Shown piece by piece: positions 27,094 through 37,123 of a stretch of DNA of 64,000 nucleotides. A program made the position numbers and the translations under genes. The notes beneath the pieces are model-generated. The model did no database searches. It was not told where the DNA came from and saw only the letters and a list, made by a program, of their open reading frames with translations. The first letter of the stretch is position 1; each line of letters starts with the position of its first letter. This stretch comes from Azotobacter salinestris (GTDB lineage: Bacteria > Pseudomonadota > Gammaproteobacteria > Pseudomonadales > Pseudomonadaceae): positions 3,703,001-3,767,000 of the forward strand of contig NZ_CP045302.1 of assembly GCF_009363155.1 (NCBI RefSeq), read 5' to 3'.

Positions 27094-27621
27094 GTGAGCG
27101 CCGAAACCCTGCGCCTCTGGGATCCGCTGGTGCGCCTGTTCCACTGGTCGCTGGCCGGCGTGTTCGTCGCCAACTACTTCTTCACCGAAGAGGGCGAGTT
27201 CTGGCACGTCTGGCTGGGCTACTACGCGCTGGCCTGGATTCCCGTCCGGGTGCTGTGGGGCTTCGTCGGCTCGCCGGCGGCGCGCTGGGCGGACTTCTGG
27301 CCGACCCGAGCGCGCCTGGCCGGGCACCTGCAGGCCTTGAGGAGCGGGCGCCCGTACCACCGGCTCGGCCATGCGCCGCTGGGCGCGCTGGTGATGATCC
27401 TGATGATGGCCTGCATCTTCGGCCTCGGCGTGAGCGGCTTCCTGATGCAGGAAGTCGACTACTTCTGGGGCTCGGATGCGGTCGAGGCGGTGCACGAATC
27501 GCTGGCCAACGGCCTGCTCGTGCTGGTCTGCCTGCACGTGGCGGCGGCCCTGCTGGAAAGCGTCCGCCTGCACGAGAACCTGCCCCTGTCGATGATCACC
27601 GGCCGACGGCGCAAGCTGTAG
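27094..27621 (+). CDS. Cytochrome b561-type membrane protein
   Basis: A 175-residue b-type cytochrome with four membrane helices. The start is a GTG three bases after the preceding stop. Haem ligands are probably the His in LFHWSLAG (helix 1), WHVWLGYY (helix 2), RLGHAPLGAL (helix 3) and CLHVAAALLE (helix 4), in the pattern of the prokaryotic cytochrome b/b6 domain. It presumably moves electrons from the quinone pool to a periplasmic acceptor together with the PepSY protein. The partner reductase cannot be named. Confidence 0.85.
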   Translation: MSAETLRLWDPLVRLFHWSLAGVFVANYFFTEEGEFWHVWLGYYALAWIPVRVLWGFVGSPAARWADFWPTRARLAGHLQALRSGRPYHRLGHAPLGALVMILMMACIFGLGVSGFLMQEVDYFWGSDAVEAVHESLANGLLVLVCLHVAAALLESVRLHENLPLSMITGRRRKL

Positions 27622-27946
27622 CGAAGCGTCCCCCGGGGCGGATTGGCGATTTTTTGCTCAGCACGCTGCAGCCCGCGCCGTCCCGGCATCTGGCCCGTCC
27701 ATCCCGAGTTTATCCACAGCCTTTTCCCCGCCATTTGTTGAGAAACGCAGCTTGCGCGTCGGCAAAGACGCCCGGCGGCCAGTCGCCTGTGGACGGGCGG
27801 GAAGGCCAGGTCGTGGCGAGGCGGTTGGACAAAAACTGTACGAGTCGCCTGCAGGCCAGGCCCTGCGCGGCTGCCAGCCAGGTATCCCGATGTTATCCAC
27901 AGTTGCGCCCACAGTCTTTGTGAGTAAAAGAGCGGTGGCGGCGTCC
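27622..27946. other. Convergent intergenic region with two perfect DnaA boxes
   Basis: This 325-bp gap between two convergent genes has no supported gene. It holds two exact DnaA boxes, TTATCCACA at 27710-27718 and 27893-27901, in the same orientation, plus a weaker CCGTCCACA on the other strand at 27788-27796. No AT-rich unwinding element is obvious and dnaA, dnaN and rpmH are not nearby. A DnaA-titration or regulatory site is possible. Confidence 0.55.
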
Positions 27947-28717
27947 TCAGTCGTATTCCGCCGGTTCGTGGTCGCCCAGCAGGCGCCGCTGGCGCGCCGT
28001 GCAGGCGGCCAGCACTGCCGGGTTGAAGCGCCAGTGCAGATAGGGCGAGAACTTCTGCGCCACCATCCGCCTGCCGTAGTGCACCTGTAGCAGGTAGCGC
28101 GTCCGCTCGGCCGTGCGGTTGCGGCTGCCGGCATGCCAGAGCTCGCTGCGAAAGAACAGCACGTCGCCGGCCCGGCACAGCACCGGCTCGGGCACCCGGC
28201 CCTGCCACTGGCTTTCGTCCGGGCGGGGCGGGCGGCCGGCGCGGTGGCTGCCGGGAATGACCAGGGTCGGACAGAGGTCCTCGTCGATCTCGTCGAGGTA
28301 GAGATGCGCCGTGCAGATCTGCATGGGCAGGTGGAAGGCCGGATCGGCGAGCAGGGCCGGCGGCAGCTCCATGACCAGGTAGTCGAGGTGCAGGTCGGCG
28401 CCGATGAAGCCGGGATGGCAGCGCCAGGCGGTCTGGCCGATCAGGTGGCAGTCGGCGCCGAGCGCGGCCTCGGCCAGTTCGATCACCTCCGGCAGGTCGA
28501 GGTAGGGCAGCCACAGGGGCGAGCGGTTGAACACACACTTGTAGTGGTCGACCAGCCCGGTGTAGTCCCAGTGCTCGGGCTCCAGGCGGTCGATGGCCGC
28601 ACGCAGCGTGGCGATCTGCCCGGCATCCAGCACGCCGGGCAGCAGCGCGAAGCCCTCCTCGTGCAGCGCCTGCAGGTGCCGGGCGGTCAGTTCCGGGGAA
28701 ATGGCGTCGTGGGACAT
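27947..28717 (-). CDS. Phytanoyl-CoA dioxygenase (PhyH) family protein
   Basis: A 256-residue Fe(II)/2-oxoglutarate-type oxygenase. The start ATG 28717 follows GGAGGAAAAG. The N-terminus (ARHLQALHEEGFALLPGVLD) is typical of PhyH proteins. The iron site is HLDY (HxD) near residue 132 with the distal His in LWHAGSRNRT near 205, and the arginine for 2-oxoglutarate is in the latter segment. Related enzymes hydroxylate lipids, ectoine or small metabolites. The substrate is not predictable. It is divergent from the alpha/beta hydrolase gene. Confidence 0.85.
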   Translation of the reverse strand: MSHDAISPELTARHLQALHEEGFALLPGVLDAGQIATLRAAIDRLEPEHWDYTGLVDHYKCVFNRSPLWLPYLDLPEVIELAEAALGADCHLIGQTAWRCHPGFIGADLHLDYLVMELPPALLADPAFHLPMQICTAHLYLDEIDEDLCPTLVIPGSHRAGRPPRPDESQWQGRVPEPVLCRAGDVLFFRSELWHAGSRNRTAERTRYLLQVHYGRRMVAQKFSPYLHWRFNPAVLAACTARQRRLLGDHEPAEYD

Positions 28718-28816
28718 GGCTTTTCCTCCGCGCATTCGCTTCAGTCTAGGGCCGCCGGCGCGGGGCCGGCATCCGCTATGCTGCGGCTCCTGCATCCTGG
28801 CCGCCGAGGACCGTCC

Positions 28817-29680
28817 ATGAGCCTGCACTGCGAAGAGGTTCGCCTCAATCTGCCCCATATCGAGCTGGCCGCCCACCTCTACGGGCCGGAGGACGGCCTG
28901 CCGGTGCTGGCCCTGCATGGCTGGCTGGACAATGCCATGAGCTTCTCCCGCCTGGCGCCGCACCTGGCGGGACTGCGCATCGTCGCCCTGGACTTCGCCG
29001 GCCACGGGCATTCCGCCCACCGACCGGCCGGCCTGGGCTACAGCCACTGGGAGCATGCCTGCGACGTGCTGCAGGTCGCCGAGCAGTTCGGCTGGCAGCG
29101 CTTTTCCCTGCTCGGCCACTCCATGGGTGCCATCGTCGCCGTGCTGCTGGCCGGTGCGCTGCCGGAGCGGATCGAGCGGCTGGCGCTGATCGACGGCGGC
29201 ATGCCGATCACCCGCGAGGCCGCACAGGCTCCGCTGCAGCTCGGCGATGCCCTGCGCGGGCACCTGGCGTTGGCCGGCAAGCGCAAGCCGGTCTACGAGA
29301 GCATCGAGCGGGCGGTGCAGGCCCGCCTGCACGGGATGGCCGCGCTGAGCCGCGAGGCTGCCGAGCGGCTCGCCGAGCGTGGCCTGATGCCGGTGCCCGG
29401 CGGCTACACCTGGCGCGCCGATAGCCGCCTGCGCCTGCCCCATGCGCTGCGTCTGGACCCGGCCCAGGCCGAGGCGTTCTTCCGCGCCGTGCGCTGTCCG
29501 GTGAGTCTGGTGCTGGCCCGCGAGGGGCTGCTGGCCGGCCGGCCAGCACTGGCGGCGCTGCTGAAGCAGCTATCCTTCGAGGTGCACGAGCTGCCCGGCG
29601 GGCATCATCTGCATCTGGACGACGAGGCCGGCGCCCAGTCGGTAGCAGACTGTTTCAAAGCCTTGTTCCATATGCCTTGA
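28817..29680 (+). CDS. Alpha/beta-fold hydrolase
   Basis: A 287-residue serine hydrolase. The oxyanion-hole segment is LHGWLDNAMSF near residue 34, the nucleophile is in LGHSMGAIVA near 97, and the catalytic His is in LPGGHHLHLDDE near 260. The cap region lies between about 130 and 220. The overall pattern, with HGWLDNA and a C-terminal GGHHLHLD, matches bacterial homologues of serine hydrolase-like/MEST proteins. Its substrate is unknown. It starts at ATG 28817 and is separated from the next gene by 118 bp. Confidence 0.87.
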   Translation: MSLHCEEVRLNLPHIELAAHLYGPEDGLPVLALHGWLDNAMSFSRLAPHLAGLRIVALDFAGHGHSAHRPAGLGYSHWEHACDVLQVAEQFGWQRFSLLGHSMGAIVAVLLAGALPERIERLALIDGGMPITREAAQAPLQLGDALRGHLALAGKRKPVYESIERAVQARLHGMAALSREAAERLAERGLMPVPGGYTWRADSRLRLPHALRLDPAQAEAFFRAVRCPVSLVLAREGLLAGRPALAALLKQLSFEVHELPGGHHLHLDDEAGAQSVADCFKALFHMP

Positions 29681-29798
29681 CTTGCCGGGGACAGCTCGGG
29701 AGAGTGGCCACAACCCGGAGACGGCATGGCGGCAGCCATGCGCGCCGTTCTGCCATGCCTCCCTCCGTTCCGTTCGAGTCGAGTCTTCAAGGAGCCGG

Positions 29799-30602
29799 AT
29801 GCGCTTGACCACCTTCTGCTGCCTGGCCCTGGTCGGCAGCTCCCTGCTAGCTGCCGACCTGCCGGACAGTCACGACCTCGAGGTACTGCCACACTCTGCC
29901 AACGCCGAGATCGTCGAGGCTTTCCAGGGCGATGCGGAGCGCCGCTATCCCCTGGGCGGCATCCGGCGAATCAGCGGACGCCTGCGCTACGAGCGCGAAG
30001 TCCTGGCCGAGGGCCGGCTGTCGGCGACGACCTACCGGCTGCCGGTCGGGCACCTTGCCGCGGAGGCCTTCGCCCAGGCTCGCGAGTCCCTGCTCGGGCA
30101 GGGGGCCGAGCTGCTCTACTGGTGCGACGGGCGCGACTGCGGCTCCAGCAGCCTGTGGGCCAATACGGTATTCGGCAACGCCCGCCTGTACGGCCCGGAC
30201 GAGCGCCAGGCCTATGCGCTGCTGCGCCTGGCCGCCCCAAACCGGGACAGCCTGCTGGCGCTGTACGCCATCACCCGCGGCAACCGTCGGGACTACCTGC
30301 ACGTCGAGCGGCTCGATGCCGCCGCCGCGCTCGGCGAGCTGCTGCCGACCCCGGCCACCCTGCTGCGCCAACTGCGCACCGACGGCCAGCTGCTGCTGCC
30401 GGCGCTGAGCGGCGAGCCGGACGAGGCCTGGGTCGACGTGCTGGCCCGCAGCCTGATGCTCGACAGCACCCTGCGGGTCGCCCTGGCCGGGACACAGGCG
30501 TCCGCCTGGCGCGCCGCGCTGATCGAGCGGGGCGTGCGGGCCGCGCGTCTGGAGCTGGACGAGGCCTCCGTCGACGGGCTGCGCCTGAGTCGCCTGCAGT
30601 GA
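29799..30602 (+). CDS. Exported DUF4892 protein
   Basis: A 267-residue secreted or periplasmic protein. ATG 29799 follows AAGGAG and opens a signal peptide (MRLTTFCCLALVGSSLLA). The mature part has the features of the DUF4892 family as I know it: HDLEVLPHSANAEIV at the start, ELLYWCDGRDCGSSSLWAN near residue 110 with a probable disulfide, and RLYGPDERQAYAL. The C-terminal half has an OmpA-like flavour (GERG-type arginine-rich end) but no clear motif. Function is unknown. Confidence 0.8.
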   Translation: MRLTTFCCLALVGSSLLAADLPDSHDLEVLPHSANAEIVEAFQGDAERRYPLGGIRRISGRLRYEREVLAEGRLSATTYRLPVGHLAAEAFAQARESLLGQGAELLYWCDGRDCGSSSLWANTVFGNARLYGPDERQAYALLRLAAPNRDSLLALYAITRGNRRDYLHVERLDAAAALGELLPTPATLLRQLRTDGQLLLPALSGEPDEAWVDVLARSLMLDSTLRVALAGTQASAWRAALIERGVRAARLELDEASVDGLRLSRLQ

Positions 30603-30715
30603 GTCGGGCGGGCAGCTTCCTGGCCGGTGTTCGGTGCCTTTGCTGCCATCTGCCGGCGTCATACTGCCGATACTGTCGGTCCCTGGCGGCCTTTGCGATG
30701 GAGTTGTGAGTGCGA

Positions 30716-31813
30716 ATGTCCAGTAACGATCGTCTGCTGGTCCTGCTGCTGCTGCTGGCACTGCTCGGCGCCAGCCTGTGGGTGCTGTTGCCGTTCGCCT
30801 CGGCGCTCTTCTGGGCCGCCGTGCTGGCGTTCGCCAGCTGGCCCTTGATGCGCCTGCTGACCGCCCGGCTGAACGGCCGGGCCGCCGTGGCCGCAGGCCT
30901 GCTGACTGCCGGCTGGATGATCCTGGTGGCCGTGCCGCTGCTGCTGTTCGGCTTCAACCTGGCCGACTACATCCGCGAGCTCACCGTGCTGATCAACACG
31001 TTTCGCCTCGAGGGCTTGCCGCCTCCACCGCAGTGGCTGGTCGATCTGCCGCTGGCCGGCGACGAGCTGGCCGACATGTGGCGTGCCCTCGACCAGCAGC
31101 GGATGGCCATGTTCACCACCCTCAAGCCCTACCTGGGGCAGGTCGGCAACTGGCTGCTGGCACGCAGTGCGAGGATCGCCGGCGGCATGCTGGAGCTGGT
31201 GCTGAGCCTGGTGCTGGTGTTCTTCTTCTATCGCGACGGGCCGCGCCTCGAGCGCTTCGTGCAGAGCCTGCTGGAGCGGCTGATCGGCGAGCGCGCCGAA
31301 CATTATCTGGAACTGGTCGCCGCCACCGTGCAGCGGGTGGTCAACGGCGTGATCGGCACCGCCGCGGCCCAGGGCTGCCTGGCGCTGATCGGCCTCTGGA
31401 TCGCCGGCGTGCCGGGGGCGCTGCTGCTCGGCATTCTCACCTTCGCCCTCAGCCTGATTCCCATGGGCCCGCCGCTGGTCTGGATACCGGCCACCGCCTG
31501 GCTGTTCTGGCAGGGCGACTACGGCTACGGGATCTTCCTCGGCATCTGGGGCACCTTCGTGATCAGCGGCGTGGACAACGTGCTCAAGCCCTACCTGATC
31601 AGCCGCGGCGGCGACCTGCCGCTGGTGGTGGTGCTGCTCGGCGTGTTCGGCGGGATCTATGCCTTCGGCTTCATGGGCCTGTTCCTCGGCCCGACGCTGC
31701 TGGCAGTGGCCTACAGCCTGCTCAGCGACTGGGTGAGCGGACCCAAGCCCGTGAAGGAGCTGCCGGCGAGCCCGGCGCCGCAGCGGGAGGCCAGGGAGGA
31801 GCGGACCTCCTAG
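30716..31813 (+). CDS. AI-2E-type permease (UPF0118/PerM family)
   Basis: A 365-residue inner-membrane protein with about eight hydrophobic helices. The family pattern is present: two N-terminal helices (LLVLLLLLALLGASLWVLLP), a long polar stretch (about 85-150), then ELVLSLVLVFFFYRDG near 165 and the C-terminal FISGVDN-like sequence VISGVDNVLKPYLISRGGDL near 285. ATG 30716 is preferred to a GTG two codons earlier. Most homologues are Na+/H+ antiporters or uncharacterised rather than autoinducer exporters, so the name should be read loosely. Confidence 0.85.
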   Translation: MSSNDRLLVLLLLLALLGASLWVLLPFASALFWAAVLAFASWPLMRLLTARLNGRAAVAAGLLTAGWMILVAVPLLLFGFNLADYIRELTVLINTFRLEGLPPPPQWLVDLPLAGDELADMWRALDQQRMAMFTTLKPYLGQVGNWLLARSARIAGGMLELVLSLVLVFFFYRDGPRLERFVQSLLERLIGERAEHYLELVAATVQRVVNGVIGTAAAQGCLALIGLWIAGVPGALLLGILTFALSLIPMGPPLVWIPATAWLFWQGDYGYGIFLGIWGTFVISGVDNVLKPYLISRGGDLPLVVVLLGVFGGIYAFGFMGLFLGPTLLAVAYSLLSDWVSGPKPVKELPASPAPQREAREERTS

Positions 31814-31871
31814 CGGCCCGTGCCGCAAGGCCTGGCAGGCGCCGGAGGCGGTCGGTGGGCCGGACAGGCCG

Positions 31872-32858
31872 CTAGTGCTCGCGCTCGTAGGCGTCCAGGC
31901 TGTCGCGGGCGATCTCCCGGCCGAGCCGGATCATCTCCGGAGCCCTGTGGAACTCGAAGAAGCGGCAGGCCTGCTTGGGCACGTTGACCAGGATGTCCGG
32001 CGGATAGCCGGCGATCTTGTACTGGGTCAGCGCGTTCTGCATGACCTCGAAGCTCTGGTTGACCAGATCGAGCAGCGTCGCCGGGGCGAGGGAGTCGACC
32101 ACCTTGGAGCCGCTGGCCGACTTCGGCGGGCTTTCCTCTTCCGCGACCGGCTGCTCGCCCGGTTCGTCGCGCAGGATGGGTACCGGCAGCGGCGCGCCGT
32201 CTTCCTCGCGCCGACGAAACGGCAGGCGCGAGCCGAGCGAGTCGAGCACGGCGTCGACCCGTCCCTTGAGCGCCATCGGCCGCTCGCTCGCCGGCAGCCG
32301 GTACTGCTTGTGGTTGGGGGCGCCGAGGTTGACCGCGACGATCAGGTCGCAGTGGCTGGACACCACCGGGACGATCGGCAGCGGATTGAGCAGACCGCCG
32401 TCGACCAGCATGTGCTGGCCCTTGGTCACCGGGGTGAACAGGCTGGGGATCGCCGCCGAGGCACGCATCGCCTGGTGCAGGCAGCCTTCCTGGAACCACA
32501 CCTCCTGGTGGGTGGTGAGGTCGGTGGCCACCGCGGTGAAGGGGATCGGCAGGTCCTCGATGTTCACCTCGCCGACGATCTCGCGGATGCGCGCGAAGAC
32601 CTTGTCGCCGCGGATCACCCCCATGCTGAAGGTGACGTCGAGCAGGCGCAGCAGGCCGAGGTAGTCCAGGCTCTCGATCCATTGGCGATACTCGGCCAGC
32701 TTGCCGGCGGCGTGGATGCCGCCGATCACCGCGCCCATGGAGCAGCCGGCGATGCAGCCGATCTCGTAGCCGCGGGTTTCCAGTTCCTCGATCACCCCGA
32801 TGTGGGCATAGCCCCGTGCGCCGCCCGCACCCAGTACCAAAGCCACCCGTTTGCCCAT
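31872..32858 (-). CDS. Patatin-like phospholipase (RssA type)
   Basis: A 328-residue cytoplasmic lipid acyl hydrolase. The oxyanion motif is [12 protein letters not shown] at residues 10-21, the nucleophilic serine is in GCSMG near 42, and the catalytic aspartate is in DGGLLNPLP near 175. A proline/acid-rich linker (about 235-265) precedes a C-terminal domain. The start [13 protein letters not shown] is typical. It is divergent from selD, with 112 bp between the start codons. Confidence 0.88.
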   Translation of the reverse strand: MGKRVALVLGAGGARGYAHIGVIEELETRGYEIGCIAGCSMGAVIGGIHAAGKLAEYRQWIESLDYLGLLRLLDVTFSMGVIRGDKVFARIREIVGEVNIEDLPIPFTAVATDLTTHQEVWFQEGCLHQAMRASAAIPSLFTPVTKGQHMLVDGGLLNPLPIVPVVSSHCDLIVAVNLGAPNHKQYRLPASERPMALKGRVDAVLDSLGSRLPFRRREEDGAPLPVPILRDEPGEQPVAEEESPPKSASGSKVVDSLAPATLLDLVNQSFEVMQNALTQYKIAGYPPDILVNVPKQACRFFEFHRAPEMIRLGREIARDSLDAYEREH

Positions 32859-32970
32859 GGAGTCCCCCGTCCCGCTTGTTCTTGAACCATACGCCGGGCG
32901 TGGCGCGGCGCCAAGGTGCGCTTTTGGTACAATTCGCCGCCTGTTCAGTTCCCCCCTCCGAGGACGCCCC

Positions 32971-34008
32971 GTGAGCGAGCCCATTCGTCTGACCCAGTAC
33001 AGCCATGGCGCCGGCTGTGGCTGCAAGATTGCCCCCAAGGTGCTGGAAGTGATCCTCGCCGGCAGCGGCGCACAGAACCTCGACCCCAGGCTCTGGGTCG
33101 GCAACGCCTCGCGCGACGACGCCGCCGTGTACGCCATCGACGACGACCGTGGCGTGGTGTCCACCACCGACTTCTTCATGCCGATCGTCGACGATCCCTT
33201 CGACTTCGGCCGCATCGCCGCGACCAACGCGATCAGCGACATCTATGCCATGGGCGGCGATCCGCTGCTGGCCATCGCCATCCTCGGCTGGCCGATCAAC
33301 ACGCTGCCGCCGGAGGTGGCCCGCGAGGTGATCGCCGGCGGCCGCGCGGTCTGCGATGCCGCGGGCATCCCGCTGGCCGGCGGGCACTCCATCGACACCC
33401 CGGAGCCGATCTTCGGCCTGGCGGTGACCGGCATGGTGGAAAAGCGCTTCCTCAAGCGCAACGACACCGCCACCGCCGGCTGCCGCCTGTACCTGACCAA
33501 GCCGCTGGGCATCGGTATCCTCACCACCGCCGAGAAGAAGAGCAAGCTGCGTGCCCGGGACGTGGGCCTGGCGCGTGACTGGATGTGCACCCTGAACAAG
33601 GCCGGCAGCCGCTTCGGCAAGCTGGCGGGGGTCAGGGCGATGACCGACGTCACCGGCTTCGGCCTGCTCGGTCACCTGGTCGAGATGGCCGACGGCAGTG
33701 GGTTGTCGGCGCGCATCGACTTTGCCGCGGTGCCGCGCCTCTCCGACCTGGAGTACTACCTGGAGCAGGGCTGCGCCCCCGGCGGCACCCTGCGCAACTT
33801 CGACAGCTTCGGCGCGCGCATCGCACCCTTGCCCGAGCTCTGCAAGCTGATCCTCTGCGATCCGCAGACCAGCGGCGGCCTGCTGGTCGCGGTGAGCCCC
33901 GAGGGCGAGGCGGAATTCCTCGCCACCGCCGCCGAGTTGGGGCTGACGCTGGAGCCGATCGGCGAACTGGTCGAGCGACAGAGTCTGGCGGTCGAGGTGC
34001 TCTTCTGA
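32971..34008 (+). CDS. selD: Selenide, water dikinase SelD
   Basis: A 345-residue enzyme making selenophosphate from selenide and ATP. It starts with GTG 32971 ([19 protein letters not shown]). The active-site residue is Cys in GAGCGCK, not selenocysteine, with the essential Lys next to it. Further signatures are DDAAVY near residue 50, [15 protein letters not shown] near 67, [10 protein letters not shown] near 145 and DPQTSGGLL near 305. Its stop codon overlaps the ATG of selU (TGATG), so the pair supplies selenophosphate directly to tRNA modification. No selA/selB is seen here. Confidence 0.96.
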   Translation: MSEPIRLTQYSHGAGCGCKIAPKVLEVILAGSGAQNLDPRLWVGNASRDDAAVYAIDDDRGVVSTTDFFMPIVDDPFDFGRIAATNAISDIYAMGGDPLLAIAILGWPINTLPPEVAREVIAGGRAVCDAAGIPLAGGHSIDTPEPIFGLAVTGMVEKRFLKRNDTATAGCRLYLTKPLGIGILTTAEKKSKLRARDVGLARDWMCTLNKAGSRFGKLAGVRAMTDVTGFGLLGHLVEMADGSGLSARIDFAAVPRLSDLEYYLEQGCAPGGTLRNFDSFGARIAPLPELCKLILCDPQTSGGLLVAVSPEGEAEFLATAAELGLTLEPIGELVERQSLAVEVLF

Positions 34009-35120
34009 TGCGCACCGATACCGCCGATTACCGTCAGCTGTTCCTCGATGGCGTCCCCATGATGGACACCCGCGCCCCGGTGGAATTCGCCTGCGGCGCC
34101 TTTCCCAACGTGCTCAACCTGCCGCTGATGACCGACAGCGAGCGGCAGAAGGTCGGCACCTGCTACAAGCAGCACGGCCAGCAGGCGGCCATCGAGCTCG
34201 GCCACCGGCTGGTATCCGGCAAGACCAGGGCCGAGCGCATCCAGGCCTGGGCGGACTTCGCCCGCGCCCATCCCGCAGGTTACCTGTACTGCTTCCGCGG
34301 CGGCCTGCGCTCGCAGATCGTCCAGCAGTGGCTCAGGGACGAGGCCGGCATCGATTACCCGCGGGTGATCGGCGGCTACAAGGCGATGCGCAACTTCCTC
34401 CTCGACACCACCCGCCAGGCCACCGAGCAGTGCGCGTTCATCCTGGTCGGCGGCCTCACCGGCACCGGCAAGACCGAGGTGATCGCCGCCCTGGGCAACA
34501 GCCTGGACCTCGAGGGCCACGCCAATCACCGCGGCTCCAGCTTCGGCAAGCGGGCCACGCCGCAGCCGGCGCAGATCGACTTCGAGAACCGCCTGGCCAT
34601 CGACATCCTGAGAAAGCGCGCGGCCGGCATCGGTCGCTTCGTGCTGGAGGACGAGAGCCGCCTGGTCGGCAGCTGCTCGCTGCCGCTGGAGCTCCACCAG
34701 GGCATGCAGCGCTACCCGCTGGTTTGGCTGGAGGACAGCTTCGAGGGACGCGTCGAGCGCATCCTGCGCGACTACGTGATCGACCTCTGCGCCGAGTTCG
34801 TCGCCGTCGAAGGACCGGAAGCCGGTTTCGCCGCCTTCGCCGCACGCCTCACCCAGAGCCTGGCGAACATCGTCAAAAGGCTCGGTGGCGAGCGCTACCA
34901 GCGGCTCTCCGCGATCATGGCGGAAGCGCTCGCCGAGCAGCAGGCCGGGCGCGGCGTGGCGCGGCACCGCGACTGGATCGTCGGGCTGCTGCGCGAGTAC
35001 TACGACCCCATGTACGCCTACCAGCGCGAGAGCAAGGCCGAGCGCATCGTCTTTTCCGGCGACCAGAGGGCCGTGCTGGCCTATCTGCACGAATGTGCGG
35101 CCGGGGCCGTCGACGGCTGA
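34008..35120 (+). CDS. selU: tRNA 2-selenouridine synthase SelU/MnmH
   Basis: A 370-residue enzyme that geranylates and selenates 2-thiouridine at the wobble position of tRNAs for Lys, Glu and Gln. The N-terminal rhodanese domain has its catalytic Cys in [11 protein letters not shown] near residue 95. The C-terminal domain carries the P-loop [11 protein letters not shown] near 148 and NHRGSSFG near 170. The start overlaps the selD stop by one base, indicating translational coupling. Length is standard. Confidence 0.95.
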   Translation: MRTDTADYRQLFLDGVPMMDTRAPVEFACGAFPNVLNLPLMTDSERQKVGTCYKQHGQQAAIELGHRLVSGKTRAERIQAWADFARAHPAGYLYCFRGGLRSQIVQQWLRDEAGIDYPRVIGGYKAMRNFLLDTTRQATEQCAFILVGGLTGTGKTEVIAALGNSLDLEGHANHRGSSFGKRATPQPAQIDFENRLAIDILRKRAAGIGRFVLEDESRLVGSCSLPLELHQGMQRYPLVWLEDSFEGRVERILRDYVIDLCAEFVAVEGPEAGFAAFAARLTQSLANIVKRLGGERYQRLSAIMAEALAEQQAGRGVARHRDWIVGLLREYYDPMYAYQRESKAERIVFSGDQRAVLAYLHECAAGAVDG

Positions 35121-35127
35121 GGCCGCT

Positions 35128-36306
35128 TCAGCCGATGCTGGGACGGCTGGCGGCGAGTTCGGGAGGCGCCTGCAGGGTACTGCGCAGGTAATCCTCGAAC
35201 TGCCCGACGATCGCCTCCCAGCCCTGGTGGCTGGCGTGCTGACGAGCGTTCAGGCGTACCCGGCGCAGGTTCTCCTCGTCTTCCAGCAGCCAACCGGCCG
35301 CCTCGATGAAGCCCTGCTCGTCGCCTGGCTCGGCCAGCGCGCCGTTGTGCCCGTGGCGGATATGCTGGGCGGCTGCCGCCTGGTCGTAGGCGACCACGCC
35401 GAGCCCGGAGGCCAGCGCCTCCAGCACCACGTTGCCGAAGGTTTCCGACAGGCTGGGGAAGAGGAACAGGTCGCCCGAGGCATAATGGGTGGCCAGCGCC
35501 TCGCCCAGCTGCATGCCGCAGAAATGAGCCTCCGGCCATTGCTGCTGGAGGCTGGCGCGCAGCGGGCCGTCGCCGACCACCACCAGCTTCAGCCGGCGCT
35601 GCGGATGGGCCGCCTGCAGGCTGCGGAAGCTGCTGCCGAGTAGGCCGAGATTCTTCTCCGCGGCCAGCCGGCCGACATGCAGCACGACCAGGTCGTCGTC
35701 GCCCGCTCCCCAGGTTGCGCGCAGGTTGGCGGAGCGCCGGGCCGGGTGGAACAGCTGGCTGTCGACGCCGCGGGAGAGCAGCTCCAGCCGCTCGAAGCCA
35801 CGCCGGGTCAGCTCCATGCGCTGGCTGGCGCTGGGCACCAGGGTCAGCCGGGAGTGGTTGTGGAACCAGCGCAGGTAGCGGATCAGCAGGCGGGTCAGCA
35901 GGCCGAAGCCGTAATGTCCGCTGTACTGCTGGAAGTTGGTGTGGAAGCCGCTGACCGCCGGAATCCCCAGGCGCCGCGCGCAGCGCAGGGCGGACAGGCC
36001 CAGCGGGCCTTCGGTGGCGATGTAGATCACGTCGGGGCGCTTGCGCTTCCAGCGGTGCAGCAGCTTGCCGGTGGCCGACTGGCCCCACTGCAGTCCCGGA
36101 TAGCCGGGCAATGGCCAGCCGCGGGTCAGCAGCTGCTGCTCGTCGCTGCGCCGGCCCCGGTCGGCGCTCTGTCGGGGGCGTACCACTTCCACGCGATGGC
36201 CGCGGGCGCGCAATCCGGCGCACAGCCGGCCGAGGGTATTGGCGACGCCATTGACCTCGGGGGGGAAGGTTTCGCTGATCAGGGCGATATGCAGGATGGT
36301 CGTCAT
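35128..36306 (-). CDS. GT4-family glycosyltransferase
   Basis: A 392-residue GT-B retaining glycosyltransferase. The N-terminal domain begins ISETFPPEVNGVANTLGRL, a signature of SqdX/MgtA-like mannosyl- or glucosyl-transferases. The C-terminal nucleotide-sugar site includes LHVGRLAAEKNL near residue 205 and the E-x7-E motif in SLSETFGNVVLEAL near 295. The likely role is transfer of mannose or glucose to a lipid acceptor at the inner membrane. The start MTTILHIALISE (36306) is preferred to a longer frame. It converges on selU with 7 bp between stops. Confidence 0.88.
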   Translation of the reverse strand: MTTILHIALISETFPPEVNGVANTLGRLCAGLRARGHRVEVVRPRQSADRGRRSDEQQLLTRGWPLPGYPGLQWGQSATGKLLHRWKRKRPDVIYIATEGPLGLSALRCARRLGIPAVSGFHTNFQQYSGHYGFGLLTRLLIRYLRWFHNHSRLTLVPSASQRMELTRRGFERLELLSRGVDSQLFHPARRSANLRATWGAGDDDLVVLHVGRLAAEKNLGLLGSSFRSLQAAHPQRRLKLVVVGDGPLRASLQQQWPEAHFCGMQLGEALATHYASGDLFLFPSLSETFGNVVLEALASGLGVVAYDQAAAAQHIRHGHNGALAEPGDEQGFIEAAGWLLEDEENLRRVRLNARQHASHQGWEAIVGQFEDYLRSTLQAPPELAASRPSIG

Positions 36307-36574
36307 GGCGTCAGTCTCGGAGCCTGACATGTCAGACCGATGACGGAGGGTTGACGTTCCGGTGACGGGCGATGTTCTGCCGCACCCGTCCGCTGGCTCG
36401 TCTCGCTGCCATGAACGGCTGCCTGGGGTTACACTAGCGGGCTGCCTGCACTCTCGTTCTAGATCCAGCAAAGGGCACTCGCCATCCATGTCGATCTCTT
36501 CCTCTCCCGTGCGCTATCTGGCTTCCGCTCGAACCGCCACGCCGGTTCGCCGTCCCGCAAGCCATGGCCCATGC

Positions 36575-36868
36575 ATGAATGTATTCGAAATCATCCGCTG
36601 GGCCAGGGATGAAGGCATCAGCCTCAAGGTGGACGGTGACCGCCTGGAGGCCGACAGCATTCCTCCCTCGCGGCTGATGGCCAAGCTGTTGACCCACAAG
36701 GCCCTGATCGTCGAGCTCCTGAAGCCGGCCGGAGAATCTCCCCGGCGCAGGGCCTGGATGGTCTCGGTATCCGGTTACCGGTTCTTCCTGATCGGCCCCC
36801 GCATGACCCGCACCCAGGCCCTGGCGCTCGCCCGCTGGCGCTGGGCAGAGGCCGAGATCGTCGATTGA
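36575..36868 (+). CDS. Small hypothetical protein with TubC-like N-terminus
   Basis: A 97-residue protein. Residues 1-45 (FEIIRWARDEGISLKVDGDR, ending LLTHKALIVELL) resemble the TubC N-terminal docking domain found at the front of some NRPS/PKS proteins, but no such megasynthase is nearby. The second half (SVSGYRFFLIGPRMTRTQAL) looks like a small independent fold. Similar stand-alone proteins occur in pseudomonads. ATG 36575 was chosen since the upstream frame has unlikely composition. It is transcribed alone. Confidence 0.65.
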   Translation: MNVFEIIRWARDEGISLKVDGDRLEADSIPPSRLMAKLLTHKALIVELLKPAGESPRRRAWMVSVSGYRFFLIGPRMTRTQALALARWRWAEAEIVD

Positions 36869-37123
36869 GTCCGGAGGCGGCTCGCTCGGTCGGGCCGCCT
36901 CCGCCTCGGCCCCGAAGCGCCAGCCGGGTCTGATCCGGCCCGCGCGGCGGGCATCCTGAACATCCGCCGCAAGGCTTGCATCTCCCCTGTGCCGGCCCCG
37001 CCGGGCCATCCGCTGCCGTTTCCCGATCCTCCCGCCCGAGCGACTGAACATTTGTCCGCCGCCGGCAGTCGTACCCCGTAACGCACGAACCCCGTATCTC
37101 CATGTCCGACCCGTGAGGCTGCC

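Noticed and set aside
27622..27946. Chromosomal replication origin
   Set aside because: Only two good DnaA boxes, no AT-rich unwinding region, and none of the usual oriC neighbours such as dnaA, dnaN or rpmH.
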